From: Amoebidium appalachense
Taxonomy: Eukaryota; Ichthyosporea
Reading direction: 5' to 3'
Assembly: GCA_963693365.1 (NCBI GenBank)
Contig: CAVNZM010000009.1
Span: forward strand, 3,782,001 to 3,846,000
DNA: 64,000 nt
Shown piece by piece: positions 21,027-31,173 of this stretch. A program made the position numbers and the translations under genes. Each line of letters opens with the position of its first letter. Position 1 is the stretch's first letter. The notes under the pieces are model-generated. The model saw only the letters and a program-made list of their open reading frames with translations, searched no databases and had not been told where the DNA came from.

Positions 21027-24000
21027 TGTAAACAGTTGGACTAGTTAGGATAAGGCAGAGTACAACTGAATCAAAATAAAGACAGAGAACGGGTAGAAAG
21101 GCACACGCGGCCAGGTTGCTTTTACTATGGGCCGACTCAGTCTGTCTCAGACTTCACTGATGTGATCCCCGTACTGGGACGGCTTTCTTATATAGCCCCC
21201 AGGTTTCGGATCAAGGCCCAGGATTGGTTCATCCGCGGCCAGCGCGGGTGGCAACATGCCATTCGTGATTCTGGTGCGGTCCGAGCCAGTCAGACCTTTG
21301 TCCTATTTATGCAAACCTCTTATTGGTTCACTTCGTTTATGTGGTATGCAGCTGAAGAACCATATATGGTTCAATTTTAGGTCAGAGTGAGTCCTATTGG
21401 TGCGGACATAATATTTATGTGATATTCATGACAAAGCACGAATCGTGTGCTAGTAGATCACATTCTTTAGTAAACATGTACAGTTCATGTGTACAGTTGT
21501 TTACACTCCCCCTTGTCGGGAGCCTGGTGGTGTCGTTAGACAAGCAAACCACCAGGCTGAGAGGCGATAAACAACCATCAGCGAGATTTTGTGTGCGCCG
21601 AGCTGCTGAACAGAACAGAGCAAGGACGGTGGAATAGAGTTGTGCACGTCTATGAGCACTTCTTCATTTGCCAAAACGTAAATTCATGCAGCATTCTTCT
21701 TGATTTCATTTTCGTGGCGAAGATTGTTGCAGAGTGTGCGTGCGAATAATTCGCTAAGCCTTCGTCTCTGTGCTTGGCTTTTCTGTAGAAGTAGTATTTT
21801 CCTTTTTGGGAATTTTTCCTTTTTAGGATACTCCCGCAGATTCGTTTTCAATTGCGAGTAATTTGGTTGTGTGGATGAATGATCATACCAAGCATTCGAT
21901 AATGAATATAACTCAAGCCTTAGGTCACTTCGTAGCTCAGGTAGTGGTGGATAGCTTCAAGGCTTAGCCGCTGCTCCTTATCCCGGTTCTACCTTAAGAC
22001 TGTAAGGCGAGTCGCCATGGCCAGAAAAGCCACTTCTTTCATGAACAAATAGCACTTCTTTCCTTTCAGCTTTAACCCTGCATCATCGGAGCTGGGAAAA
22101 ACATGAATAAAAATGCCCCAAGTGTTCTTCGTTGGGCGACATAAAGAAATATATCAGCCCGTCAGAATTCGAACCAGTAAAAACCCGGTTCATAATTCAT
22201 AAGAAGAGGGTAGGCAAAGCAAACCTTCTTCAGAAAACACATGCTTCCATTCGTGAGCAGTTTTCGTATCCCATTTGCCAGCCATTTTTCGTTGAGCAGG
22301 GGGATTCCAGGCATAATACATTCTTCTGGAGGCTTGGCCTAAAAAGAAAAGTCGTCAGAGTCGCCCTTTCTTTTGTAAGCAACTTCGTGAGCGCGCTTCG
22401 TATCTTCATATCCTCCAGTGCAGGTCTGGATGGTGCCCCATCCTCTGCTTCATTTGTAGGTGGCCCTACTGTAGGTTCTGTTCGTTGTGTGGAATACCAA
22501 AACCATTCGTATTCGTGGAACTGCTTTGTGCTGTGCTTTCTTTCGTGTTGGTGTTCATGGAGTTACCCCGTTCACACACCCTACTTCTTACATACATTAG
22601 ATGTAAGTAGCTGCCTGGTGAGTGTGTGGTTCGTGTTCGTGGCATTCTTCTGTTCCTTCGTGAGAAGAATATTCGTTTTAGCAGAGGTGCCCAATAAGGC
22701 AGCTTGTGGGGTTGTCTCCCGCATGTGCCCATTGGTGGGGTATGCACGTGCTAAATTGTTACAGTGTCATCATATTGCAAGGGAATAACATGGTCACCTC
22801 CGTACCAGGGCCTAGGTACACATGATGTCCGATTGTTAGTCAACAACACCTTGCATTCGTATTCGTATTCGTCTTCCACGTCACTTTCTTCAGTAGTGAA
22901 GGAGGGTACGTAATTGAAACTGAAGGCTTCCAGCCAAAATACTGACACTGTATGCTGGGGTTGTGAGGGACGGTGCCCATACCACATTCTTTTGTTCTGG
23001 TGGGGGTGTGCCGGCAGCTAGTGCAAGGCTTGACAGTGTAATTGGTATGTTACACCGTATTGCCACAGACGGGCATTCACCTTAAAATTCGTACCCAACA
23101 CCTTCTTTGTTTTTCACATGCATGAACAAAAGTTCTGCATCGACTTTATTACATGCCTTTTGTGCACCAAGAGTGCTTGTTAGGGCGTGGCACCAGGAAG
23201 GGCCGCCATACAGAGTCAGGCATATGTTCGTAATTTTTAGGCATGCCAGCATACATTCATGCGCATGTTGTGCATCCTGGGCGCTAAACTATGGGGCATG
23301 CTGTATTCGAGAACAGCAAGGGATTCGAAGCAGCATGCAACACTACTTTCATAAGATCTTAGGTCCTACATGCTATAGCAACAGCGACTATCTTCTTCGT
23401 TAAGTGCATTTGTGCTGAAAGTGGCCGTGCATCTGGCTTGCGAGTGTGGACGTGCATGCGGTGCATGGACACGATGGCAGTGTGCAATAGGGCAATGCAC
23501 GCAAGGGCAACGGTTTTATTTTCTTCCTAACATAGAGGGGGCTGTGTGCATTGCAACCCAAGCAGTGTTGTGCATTCGTCCTTTCATTTTCGTATTTCCA
23601 TTTCATTTTGCTTTGTTTTTCGTTTTCGTTTGATAACTTCGTTACTTTTTTTTTTTGTGTTGCATTCATTCGTATTTCCTTATGCATTCGCTTGTCGTTT
23701 TCTTTATTTCATTGCGTATTCGTGATGGTTGTTTTTCGTTGGTTCATTGCCGTTAGCATTTATCGTTTGTTCGTGTATTCGTTTTTCGTTGTGTATTCGT
23801 TTTTCTTCACATTTTTGATGTGTCGTAGCAAAAGAAGTTTTACATGCTTTCAATTTTTCCGTGTAGGTGGCGCCACAAGAGCGGAAGAAGGGAAAAAAAA
23901 AAAAAAGAACTCGCGCGCAATAAAATGAATTAGGAAAGGGATACAACTGAATCAAAATAAAGACAGAGAACGGGTAGAAAGGCACACGCGGCCAGGTTGC

Positions 24001-24369
24001 TTTTACTATGGGCCGACTCAGTCTGTCTCAGGCTTCACTGATGTGATCCCCGTACTGGGACGGCTTTCTTATATAGCCCCCAGGTTTCGGATCAAGGCCC
24101 AGGATTGGTTCATCCGCGGCCAGCGCGGGTGGCAACATGCCATTGTGATTTGGTGCGGTCCGAGCCAGTCAGACCTTTGTCCTATTTATGCAAACCTCTT
24201 ATTGGTTCACTTGTTTATGTGGTATGCAGCTGAAGAACATATATGGTTCAATTCTAGGTAGAGTGAGTCTATGGTGGGAAAATTTATTGATATTCATGAA
24301 AGCACGAATCGTGTGAGTAGATCACATTCTTTAGTAAACATGTACAGTTCATGTGTACAGTTGTTTACA
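21027..24369. mobile_element. non-autonomous LTR element inside island gene 3
   Basis: The outer ends are TGTAAACA (21027) and TGTTTACA (24369), flanked by perfect GAGCG duplications (21022-21026 and 24370-24374). Terminal direct repeats of about 430-480 bp lie at 21027-21505 and about 23929-24369. The ~2.4-kb interior has no gag or pol motif, so it must depend on another element. A polypurine stretch (GGAAGAAGGGAAAAA) precedes the right LTR. The right LTR lacks the first ~25 bp and has many 1-2-bp deletions relative to the left. The orientation is inferred from the polypurine position as plus. Confidence 0.88.
21506..23928. other. LTR-element interior, TTCGT-rich, non-coding
   Basis: No coding domain is found. 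The plus strand is densely sprinkled with TTCGT, often as ATTCGTATTCGT, especially at 22480-22890 and 23570-23815. A tRNA-like stretch TAGCTCAGGTAGTGG occurs near 21933, but the rest of a tRNA fold is not convincing. Confidence 0.6.
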
Positions 24370-25191
24370 GAGCGTCCCGTCCTCACCTGGCGCATGATTG
24401 TGGTACAGAACACGGATATCGACACTCGACACCGACAACACCCCCATCGCGCCCATCCACCCACCTAGACAGACACTCCAGTTCCGCGCACCCGTGACCC
24501 AATCAACCGACACAACAAACGTCGATCCTCGCTCTCCCCGACACAACACAACAAGCGAGTCGCCCACAGAACACGGATGCTCGGAGACCACATGTCGGTC
24601 CATCGACCAAAGCGGCAACCCGGGTCCTTTCCCAGCCCCGGCAGTACCGGTCCCATATCCCCGGAGCTGCGGACAGGCCCAGTCACCCAGATCTGGGCTG
24701 CTGTGGATCAAAAATACCACGACCCCGTGGCGACCGCTGTATCCCACGAGACGCGCACCGGTTACATCGAACGGCAGCAAGACGTCCAGCTCGAGTATGT
24801 CACCCGACGCGGCCCCAACCCGCCTATCCGCGTTTGCACTGCCCGGTGACGCGCGCAGCAACGCTGATTGGCCAACGCCAGGTTCCGCGCGATGGCGATT
24901 AACCAACGAGATAGTACATTTGCCCCACACAACAAACGTCGGATAATCGACTACCAGCACGACGTACGCTGTGGTCAACTCGCAAAACCGCGCCAGACCA
25001 GCGCTCGCGAAGCCAACGGGGCCCGTCTCAAGGCTCCACCTCTCGACACCCCCAAATGGATTGTAGGCACGGGGTCGGGCTAGGAACACGGAGGCTCCTT
25101 CGACAGGATGGTTGAAAAAGCACAGCGGCACACAACTCGGCCCGGTCGTCGCAAAACGCATCTTGGGGTTCACACGGACAAATCCAACCAA

Positions 25192-25357
25192 TGATCGAAA
25201 CGTCGGTCGGGCTCGCGGTCGATGACATCGTCATTTATAATCGTCGATGACGCAAGCAGAACAAGACTCGATGACGCAAGCAGAACCAAGACTCGATGAC
25301 GTAGGCACCACGACATCGCCGAAAACACCACAAAATATTATGTGTGTGTAATAGCAA
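25192..25357. promoter_or_regulatory. divergent promoter with three TGACG repeats
   Basis: The gap lies between the leftward gene 3 and the rightward gene at 25358. It contains three copies of a ~22-bp unit (CTCGATGACGCAAGCAGAAC type) with TGACG at 25248, 25272 and 25297. These are half-sites of a CRE/ATF element. A minus-strand TATAAA is at 25234-25239. Confidence 0.65.
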
Positions 25358-25783
25358 ATGGGAAAACCAAACACCGAGATCTCCAATGTAGAGAGCTTGA
25401 AGGGCGTTTTGCGTGACTATGCAACCCTCCACGCACAGATCAAGGAGCACGCGGCACAGACAAAACCTGTTACCAAGAAAATGAATACTATAAAGAAGGC
25501 CATTCTGAAGTACATGTCGTCTGGAAATGTCAGGTCACTCGAGCTTCCCACGAAAGACCTTCTGATTCTTCAAGAATCAATCAAAAAGCCACAACTAAGC
25601 GAACAGTATCTCCGCCGTCAGCTCGAAACGTACTTCAAGGACACGAAAAAGGCCAACGACCTGGTATCCTTCCTGACTGCCATACCGGACAAAGACCTCG
25701 CCACAAAGCAATCACTCAAACACGTCGACAAGGACAACAATATAGAAACAGATTCCATCCTCGACGACGGCGACTCGGAGTAG
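25358..25783 (+). CDS. island gene 4: small helical protein, possibly DUF5760-like
   Basis: This 141-aa protein starts at ATG 25358 (MGKPNTEIS). It is mostly helical and charged. The pattern of a leading amphipathic helix, then ILKYM, a short LELPTKDLLIL strand, KKPQLSEQYL and a YF near residue 92 resembles small proteins common in large DNA viruses (the DUF5760-type family). I cannot run a profile search to confirm this. The tail is acidic (DDGDSE). AATAAA follows at 25805-25810, only ~20 bp after the stop. Confidence 0.8.
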   Translation: MGKPNTEISNVESLKGVLRDYATLHAQIKEHAAQTKPVTKKMNTIKKAILKYMSSGNVRSLELPTKDLLILQESIKKPQLSEQYLRRQLETYFKDTKKANDLVSFLTAIPDKDLATKQSLKHVDKDNNIETDSILDDGDSE

Positions 25784-25804
25784 AACGTCCGACCCGAGAG
25801 ACTC

Positions 25805-25810
25805 AATAAA
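25805..25810 (+). terminator. poly(A) signal AATAAA of island gene 4
   Basis: AATAAA lies directly downstream of the stop at 25783. This tight placement recurs through the island. Confidence 0.6.
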
Positions 25811-25849
25811 GCAAAACAACATACCGATGCATCTTCCAACGTGATACGA

Positions 25850-26236
25850 TTGAGCAACCAATCACAGCACGGGAATCTTTTAGCCCAAAATAATTGCATG
25901 ACGTCTAGCCAATTAAAATAACAGAAAAGCAATTTGTAGATATATGACTGGTTGAAGATCAGCGATCCAACAAGTCAAGAAAAATGCGAGACATTTCGAC
26001 AAACCAATCATTAATGACACATGGCAACAGCCCATTTGTTGGCTGAATATCATCCAATCACCGATTTCCTATCGAAATATCGATTGGTTGTTGGTTCATC
26101 GGAAGTGAACGATTGGCTGCGCGACTCTTTGATAAAGAAAAAAAACGTACAAAACCCAGCCCTGGCCAAATAAGCTGCCACAATGTACTAAATCGCTAGG
26201 CCGAAAATGCGTAAGAATTCGTAGACTCCGCGAGAT
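25850..26236 (+). promoter_or_regulatory. CCAAT/ATTGG box array before island gene 5
   Basis: CCAAT boxes occur at about 25858, 25909, 26001 and 26053, and ATTGG (inverted) at about 26083 and 26112. A TTTGATAAAG stretch near 26129 may act as the TATA element. No gene is seen in this ~450-bp gap. Confidence 0.6.
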
Positions 26237-28655
26237 ATGGACCGAGCACAGTTTGCATGCTTATTGCGCCTGTACGCCCCAGGCACTATTGGAGTCAGAG
26301 TTGGTGAAGATCGATATTTTGAGGCAGCGTTAGTGACGAGGGGAGATGATGTGTTTTTGGATGTGACTATAGATAAATCGTGCGCGTTGGGCGAGTGCAC
26401 AGAAGACCACAACCACGTTTGTGTACCTTCTACAAAAACAGGACCAAATACGCCGTTCCACCATTTCATTCACGTTGCTTCACATTCTTCATCGCGCACA
26501 CAGCCAGATGAACACATCACGACACCTTCGCTTTCTGATTTCCTCCGCCTGAGAAAAACAGCCGGGATACTAAGGCATGTAGCCGATGAGTTGAAAGTCC
26601 TTTATGTTGAACCTTTAACGGCTACACGTTTGACCGGTGTGAACACGTGGGTTTATCCGTGTTCATTGGCAACATTTTTGCAACGTTTTACACCCGGAAA
26701 GACTTTCCGCCCTTCGATGACAATTCCGCCCCAGGACATAGATTGGTTGGCGATTGAAAGTTTCGAGTGGTTGCTCCCACAAGAGGAAGTGATTGATTTT
26801 CCTGTAGATTGGTTTCCCGATATCAATCTTCCACCCGCGACAGCACCGTCCTCTGCATCCCCGTTCGATCTTCCACCCCTGACAGCACCGTCCTCTGCAT
26901 CCCCGGCAGCTCCCACCACGGGACCCCAAACCACGACCGGCGGCACCAAAAACAGACCAATTCTACCCAACACTCTCGACCCTCGGCAATTCGGGTTTCA
27001 GCCACAACCAATGACACGGCCTCTGCAGGCCTCTCCACAGCCTATACCATTTGCACAGCCACGACTCTTCTCTCCTGGGGCACACACGGGGCAACACCAA
27101 CCATTTTCCACGACCGGACTGTTCCATTCGCCTGCTGGGGCCCAGCAACAGAAACAGCTGCAGAGTCAGCGGCGAGGGGAGGCGCGAAATAACCGAGAGA
27201 GCGCAAGGTTGGATCGAGAAATGGAGCGAAAGAAGCGAAAGGATCGAGAGGACAACAAGAGAGAGAAGGAGCGAGAGAAGGAGCGAGAGATGGAACGAGA
27301 GAAGGAGCGAGAGATGGAGCGAGAGAAGAAGGAGCGAGAGAAGGAGCGAGAGAAGAAGGAGCGAGAGAAGGAGCGAGCGGAGGGAGCGAGTGCGAGAGAA
27401 GGAGCGAGAGAAGGAGCGAGAGATGGAACGAGAGAAGGAGCGAGAGAAGGAGCAAGCGGAGGAGCGAGTGCGAGAGAAGGAGCGAGAGATGGAACGAGAG
27501 AAGGAGCGAGAGATGGAACGAGAGAAGGAACGAGAGAAGGAACGAGAGAAGGAACGAGAGAAGGAACGAGAGAAGGAACGAGAGAAGGAGCGAGCGGAGG
27601 AACGAGAGAAGGAACGAGAGAAGGAACGAGAGAAGGAACGAGAGAAGGAGCGAGCGGAGGAACGAGAGAAGGAGCGAGAGATGGAACGAGAGAAGGAGCG
27701 AGCGGAGAAGGAGAGAGAGGAGCAAGTGCGAGAGGAGCGAGATTTGGAACGAGATCCACAGAACGAGGGAACGGAGCGAGATGAGCGTGAAGAGAACAAG
27801 GGAGCGGAGCGAGAGTTCGAACGAGAACGAGAGACTGAGAAGGAGCGAGCGGAGGAGCAGGAGCAAGACGTTAGACGGCCCGCGCGCCTCGCACTCCCAC
27901 CCTCAGCCGACCCCTTGAGCGACCTATCCGGTCTACTCGGCGGCGACTCCGTGGCCACTATGGAGGTGGTTTCCACCGTCACGCGCCTCGTCGGCATGGT
28001 TTCGGAGCGGCACCGCGCGCAGATCGTTAAGCTCGAGCAGGAAAGCGCGACGCTGAAGCAAAATTTGAAGATCGCAGTCGTGGGAGGAAAAGAGACGAGG
28101 GAAAAATTAGACAAGCTTAGCGCGGAGAAGGACGCGAAGATCGAGGAGCTCACACGTCGTAACAACGCGGACTCGACAACGATCAACGGCCTCGAAGAGA
28201 ACGAAGCCGAAAATACGAAATGGAAGGAGACCAAGGAAACGGAGCGAAAACGCCTCGAGCGGGAACTTAAAGAACTCGAGACGGAACTCGCTGGCGAGAT
28301 AGGGAAGGTGGCCAAACTCACACGGGAGCTTTCAAAGACCACACACAACTATGAGACTGAACATAACAAGAACAAGAAATGGGAAGAGAAATGGGAATCC
28401 TATTATTCGAGGATTGCCGAACTGGTCAAGGAAAAAGAAGACCTGGAAAAAGACATAGAATCTCGCGTCGAGGCCGGGGTCGGCGCCCGGTTGAAGGGTT
28501 TAATGGAAGTGTTCGAGTCGCAATCCGCCCAGAAAAGGCGGAGGTCGGAGGCGGACGATGGCGACGGGCGGGACGAAGAAACACCTCGCAGACGCCATCG
28601 CGCCGACGGCCCCGGCAACGACGAGCCCCCCTCCAACGCGGCCGCGGCCTTGTAG
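26237..28655 (+). CDS. island gene 5: large Arg/Glu coiled-coil protein with one frameshift
   Basis: The gene starts at ATG 26237 (MDRAQFACLLRLYAPG). Residues 1-200 are globular. A Pro/Ser-rich linker follows to about 310, and then a very long Arg/Glu/Lys helix built from 12-bp GAGAAGGAGCGA-type units (27260-27720). The frame changes at 27382-27384, where GGAGGGAGCG replaces the GGAGGAGCG seen in neighbouring units. Removing the extra G would join it to the downstream frame that runs to 28655, giving about 805 aa. The C-terminal part is a regular coiled coil (near 27960-28500), then a basic KRRRSEADD and acidic tail. It could be a scaffold or tegument-like structural protein; this is inference. 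Confidence 0.75.
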
Positions 28656-28657
28656 AC

Positions 28658-28894
28658 TTACACACGGGAAATGTTGTAGTGTAGGGGGTACTCGTAGCTT
28701 GTGATGTCCCACCCGTTTTTGGTTGTCATGGTCGGTATGCCGGTCACATAGTCAAGTACACGATAGGATGGTTCCCATATGCGTTTTAGATGTTTCTTTT
28801 GGACTTTGTACTTTTTTCGTGCGTTTCGGAGCTTTCGGCGGTAGATCCGTTTGTCTCTTCTACAGTACCTTCCCTTGACATACTTGGGCTTCAT
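28658..28894 (-). CDS. island gene 6: small highly basic protein
   Basis: The chosen ATG at 28894 (MKPKYVKGRYCRRDKR) gives 78 aa. A TTAATATATTATACA stretch just upstream looks like a TATA region. An in-frame ATG at 28924 would add 10 residues. Residues 1-40 are packed with Arg/Lys (RRKLRNARKKYKVQKKHLKR). The C-terminal half has Tyr/Trp-rich ordered sequence. Such composition fits a nucleic-acid-condensing or core protein, by analogy to small basic virion proteins. No family is recognised. It ends 3 bp from the opposite-strand gene 5, so the two genes converge. Confidence 0.65.
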   Translation of the reverse strand: MKPKYVKGRYCRRDKRIYRRKLRNARKKYKVQKKHLKRIWEPSYRVLDYVTGIPTMTTKNGWDITSYEYPLHYNISRV

Positions 28895-29153
28895 TGTATA
28901 ATATATTAACCATAAAGCAGTCATGGTGTCACTGGATCCGTTTTCACCCACCATACAGGCACCTGGCCACCCGGACCAGCACACTTGCACAAAAAAACAA
29001 AATTTCAAATTGATAAAGCGGTACCTGTTGATGCTCTATCTTACCGTACACCCCTTTGTCGTATATATACTGCCGATGCCGCTACTGCGACTGATGGCCG
29101 GGGCTGGGGTGTAGTCGGTGGACTGTGTCCATCTACACACATCGCCGTGCAAG
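28895..29153. promoter_or_regulatory. upstream region of island gene 6
   Basis: A/T-rich gap between two leftward genes. It contains the TATA-like TTAATATATTATACA (minus strand, near 28895-28910) and no conserved frame. Confidence 0.4.
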
Positions 29154-29510
29154 TTATATAAAATCGGGAATGTGACAAATCGCTGTGTCTTGGTCCTCTC
29201 TCTCACATCCCTGCAGCTCGTGATCTGCACGTATGTCTAACACTTTGGCCTGGAAACTCATTAATGTCTTGCTGCCCTCGCAGTACTGTATTTCGACGCC
29301 CCCAGCCGCTGGTGTCGCGGGCGGCGAGTGTGGGGCGGGGGCGGCCGGGCCCGGGGTGGACGCGGCGAGCGCGGGCACGCCGGCGCCGGCGGTGGCGGGC
29401 TGCTCCTGGACGGCCAGGACGGCCCTGATGCCGGCGAGCAGTATGTTGGCCTGGGCGTAGTCCCGGGCCTTGCAGGCGTGGTAGATGTTGATGGTGCCGT
29501 CGCTGACCAT
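29154..29510 (-). CDS. island gene 7: small Ala/Pro-linker protein, unknown
   Basis: The ATG at 29510 sits in GCCATGG context on its strand and gives 118 aa (MVSDGTINIYHACKARDYAQ). The N-terminal ~45 residues form a helical segment (QANILLAGIRAVLAVQ). A low-complexity Ala/Pro/Gly linker follows, then a C-terminal ~40-residue block (VEIQYCEGSKTLMSFQ, ending CHIPDFI). It has two domains joined by a flexible linker and is not recognised. The coding sequence is very GC-rich in the linker (29310-29400). Confidence 0.65.
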   Translation of the reverse strand: MVSDGTINIYHACKARDYAQANILLAGIRAVLAVQEQPATAGAGVPALAASTPGPAAPAPHSPPATPAAGGVEIQYCEGSKTLMSFQAKVLDIRADHELQGCEREDQDTAICHIPDFI

Positions 29511-29834
29511 GGCTAGACGACGGAAGACACACACCGAGCGCCAACGGCACAGACGCCCAGGTCCAAAACAAAAGCGAAAAAAGCGCCATAAAAAAGCGAG
29601 ACACAGACAGAGACCAAGAAGAGACACACAAAACGGACAACGGTACAGGACGGCATGGAGGACCAGATATTATATTTGGTACCCACACAAAGTAACAGAC
29701 ACACACAGACAGGCACGGTCATTTTCGACGAACACACAACCGATCTTAAAACCAAACGAACCCCAGAAAAGGTGTGGTTTCAATGTGGGGCCCGGTGAGG
29801 TAGGTGTTCCTTGTGCAAACATCCACGACGTAGA

Positions 29835-30160
29835 AGATCCCGAATTTTGAGTCGCCGTTTTGAATGATTGGGCGTAAGGTGAGCCGCCGTTGATTGGGCG
29901 TAAGATGAGACACGCCTAATTTTGAGTCGCCGTTTTGAATGATTGGGCGTAAGGTGAGTCGCCGTTTTGAATGATTGGGCGTAAGGTGAGTCGCCGTTTT
30001 GAATGATTGGGCGCAAGGTGAGTCGCCGTTTTGAATGATTGGGCGTAAGGTGAGCCGCCGTTGATTGGGCGTAAGATGAGACACGCCTACTTTTGAGTCG
30101 CCGTTCTGAATCATCCCGAATTTTGAGTCGCCGTTGTTGATTGGGCGCAAATCATTATCA
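29835..30160. repeat. tandem ATTGGGCG repeats between island genes 7 and 8
   Basis: About nine imperfect copies of a 30-36-bp unit occur. Its core is GAGTCGCCGTTTTGAATGATTGGGCG followed by TAAGGTGA. Longer compound units carry CACGCCTA. Each unit includes ATTGG, an inverted CCAAT box. The array sits between the divergent genes at 29510 and 30439 and looks like a bidirectional promoter or enhancer. Confidence 0.85.
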
Positions 30161-30438
30161 AATTTGATGCGAATTGAAGATGTAAACACTACAATCCAAT
30201 TCGTCGTTTTTTTTTCATTGGTTCCTGATAAAGTGGGCTCATACCACACACTAGGAATTCATGCGGATGGAGAGCAGCGATTGGTTACATCAGCACACAT
30301 AACGCCATCATACACCAATCGTTTGCATTTGCTTATACGCATCTGAATCAAATGGTATAAAGAGGAACGACGCATACCCAATGCTTCATTATTCATCCAT
30401 TCGACTACCAGAATACGTTTCTAGTTTTGCGAATCACG
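30161..30438 (+). promoter_or_regulatory. proximal promoter of island gene 8
   Basis: CCAAT boxes occur near 30193 and 30315, ATTGG near 30217, and TATAAAG at 30356-30362, about 77 bp before the ATG. Confidence 0.65.
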
Positions 30439-30987
30439 ATGTCGAACTCCGGTTTCCGGAGTTTCTATGGTCTGCCCGCCACGCTTCCTGCGGAGCACAG
30501 AACAAGCTACATCAAGTGTATCACAGACGAAGTAAAGTCTTATTATGGGTCGTTCGACGACAACCCGGACTTGGTTGTCGTGTCGTCGGCCATCGACGGG
30601 GCGGATGTCGATATGCTGAATAGCCATGCCGCTTTCTGCAAGGAGTGTGTCCAAGCCCTGATATCAGAGGTAGACTTCAGTCTACTGCGTCCAATGCGAC
30701 ACGTCCTGATGAGATTTTTATTGCGGAAGGAGGACGCCTCGCTTGTGTCACAACTCGCCCGACTTGTCTCGGTTGTCTCCGTGGTGGGTCTTATCACGGT
30801 TCCATACATGCAAGACGCCAATCACGCCATCTTCCAAATCGCCGACAAGTGTTGTACTTTGAATACCCCGAAGGTGCGCACAATCGCGGAATTGGCGAGA
30901 CTCCCTCACGACGAACCCACACACGAGACAAAAAAACACACCGCTAACACTCCGACCACCCCACATCCCACTACCATCACCGCTTGA
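30439..30987 (+). CDS. island gene 8: unknown 182-aa protein
   Basis: The ATG at 30439 (MSNSGFRSFYGLPATLP) is the first in frame and lies downstream of a TATAAAG box. The protein is mixed alpha/beta with a hydrophobic stretch near residues 105-125 (LARLVSVVSVVGLITVPYM) that could be a buried helix or membrane segment. It has several Cys, including a CC pair in DKCCTL. The last ~25 residues are Thr/His/Pro-rich. No family is recognised. Confidence 0.72.
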   Translation: MSNSGFRSFYGLPATLPAEHRTSYIKCITDEVKSYYGSFDDNPDLVVVSSAIDGADVDMLNSHAAFCKECVQALISEVDFSLLRPMRHVLMRFLLRKEDASLVSQLARLVSVVSVVGLITVPYMQDANHAIFQIADKCCTLNTPKVRTIAELARLPHDEPTHETKKHTANTPTTPHPTTITA

Positions 30988-31173
30988 CAGAGATCAAGGC
31001 ACAGCCCACATACGTCTGGTGAACGCAATCGACGAGTTTGGAGGTCACCCACTTCATCTGCATATAGCATTCCCGCCGCCCTTTACAGACGCTCACATGG
31101 CGGGGGACGTGGATTGCACCCCATCGCCCCGAATTGGCCGTATCACCAGCACCCCTTATTGCACTTGGAGTGC

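Larger units (their letters stand above)
20572..25161 (-). pseudogene. island gene 3: beta-propeller-like protein, split by an LTR element
   Basis: The coding pieces are 25161 down to 24370 and 21021 down to 20572. A 3343-bp LTR element lies between them, flanked by GAGCG on both sides. With the insert and one GAGCG discounted, the two pieces are exactly in phase and would encode about 413 aa. The ATG at 25161 (MRFATTG) has an A at -3, and a TATAAA box lies at 25234-25239 on this strand. Repeated segments such as SVDWVTGARNWSVCLGG and RLYVGRLGF resemble blades of a PQQ/WD-type beta-propeller, which is only a tentative fold guess. The frame shows no other breaks, so the insertion looks recent. 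Confidence 0.8.

Noticed and set aside
21915-22015. tRNA-like TAGCTCAGGTAGTGG in the LTR-element interior
   Set aside because: Resembles an A box, but a proper B box and cloverleaf are not found; at most a SINE-like fossil.
22132-22788. 218-codon frame in the LTR-element interior
   Set aside because: It lacks an ATG start and any retroelement or other domain; its composition follows the TTCGT-rich DNA.
26963-28348. Ser/Arg- and Leu-rich minus-strand frames opposite the Arg/Glu gene
   Set aside because: Antisense reading of 12-bp repeats; the plus strand has the natural start, linker and coiled coil.
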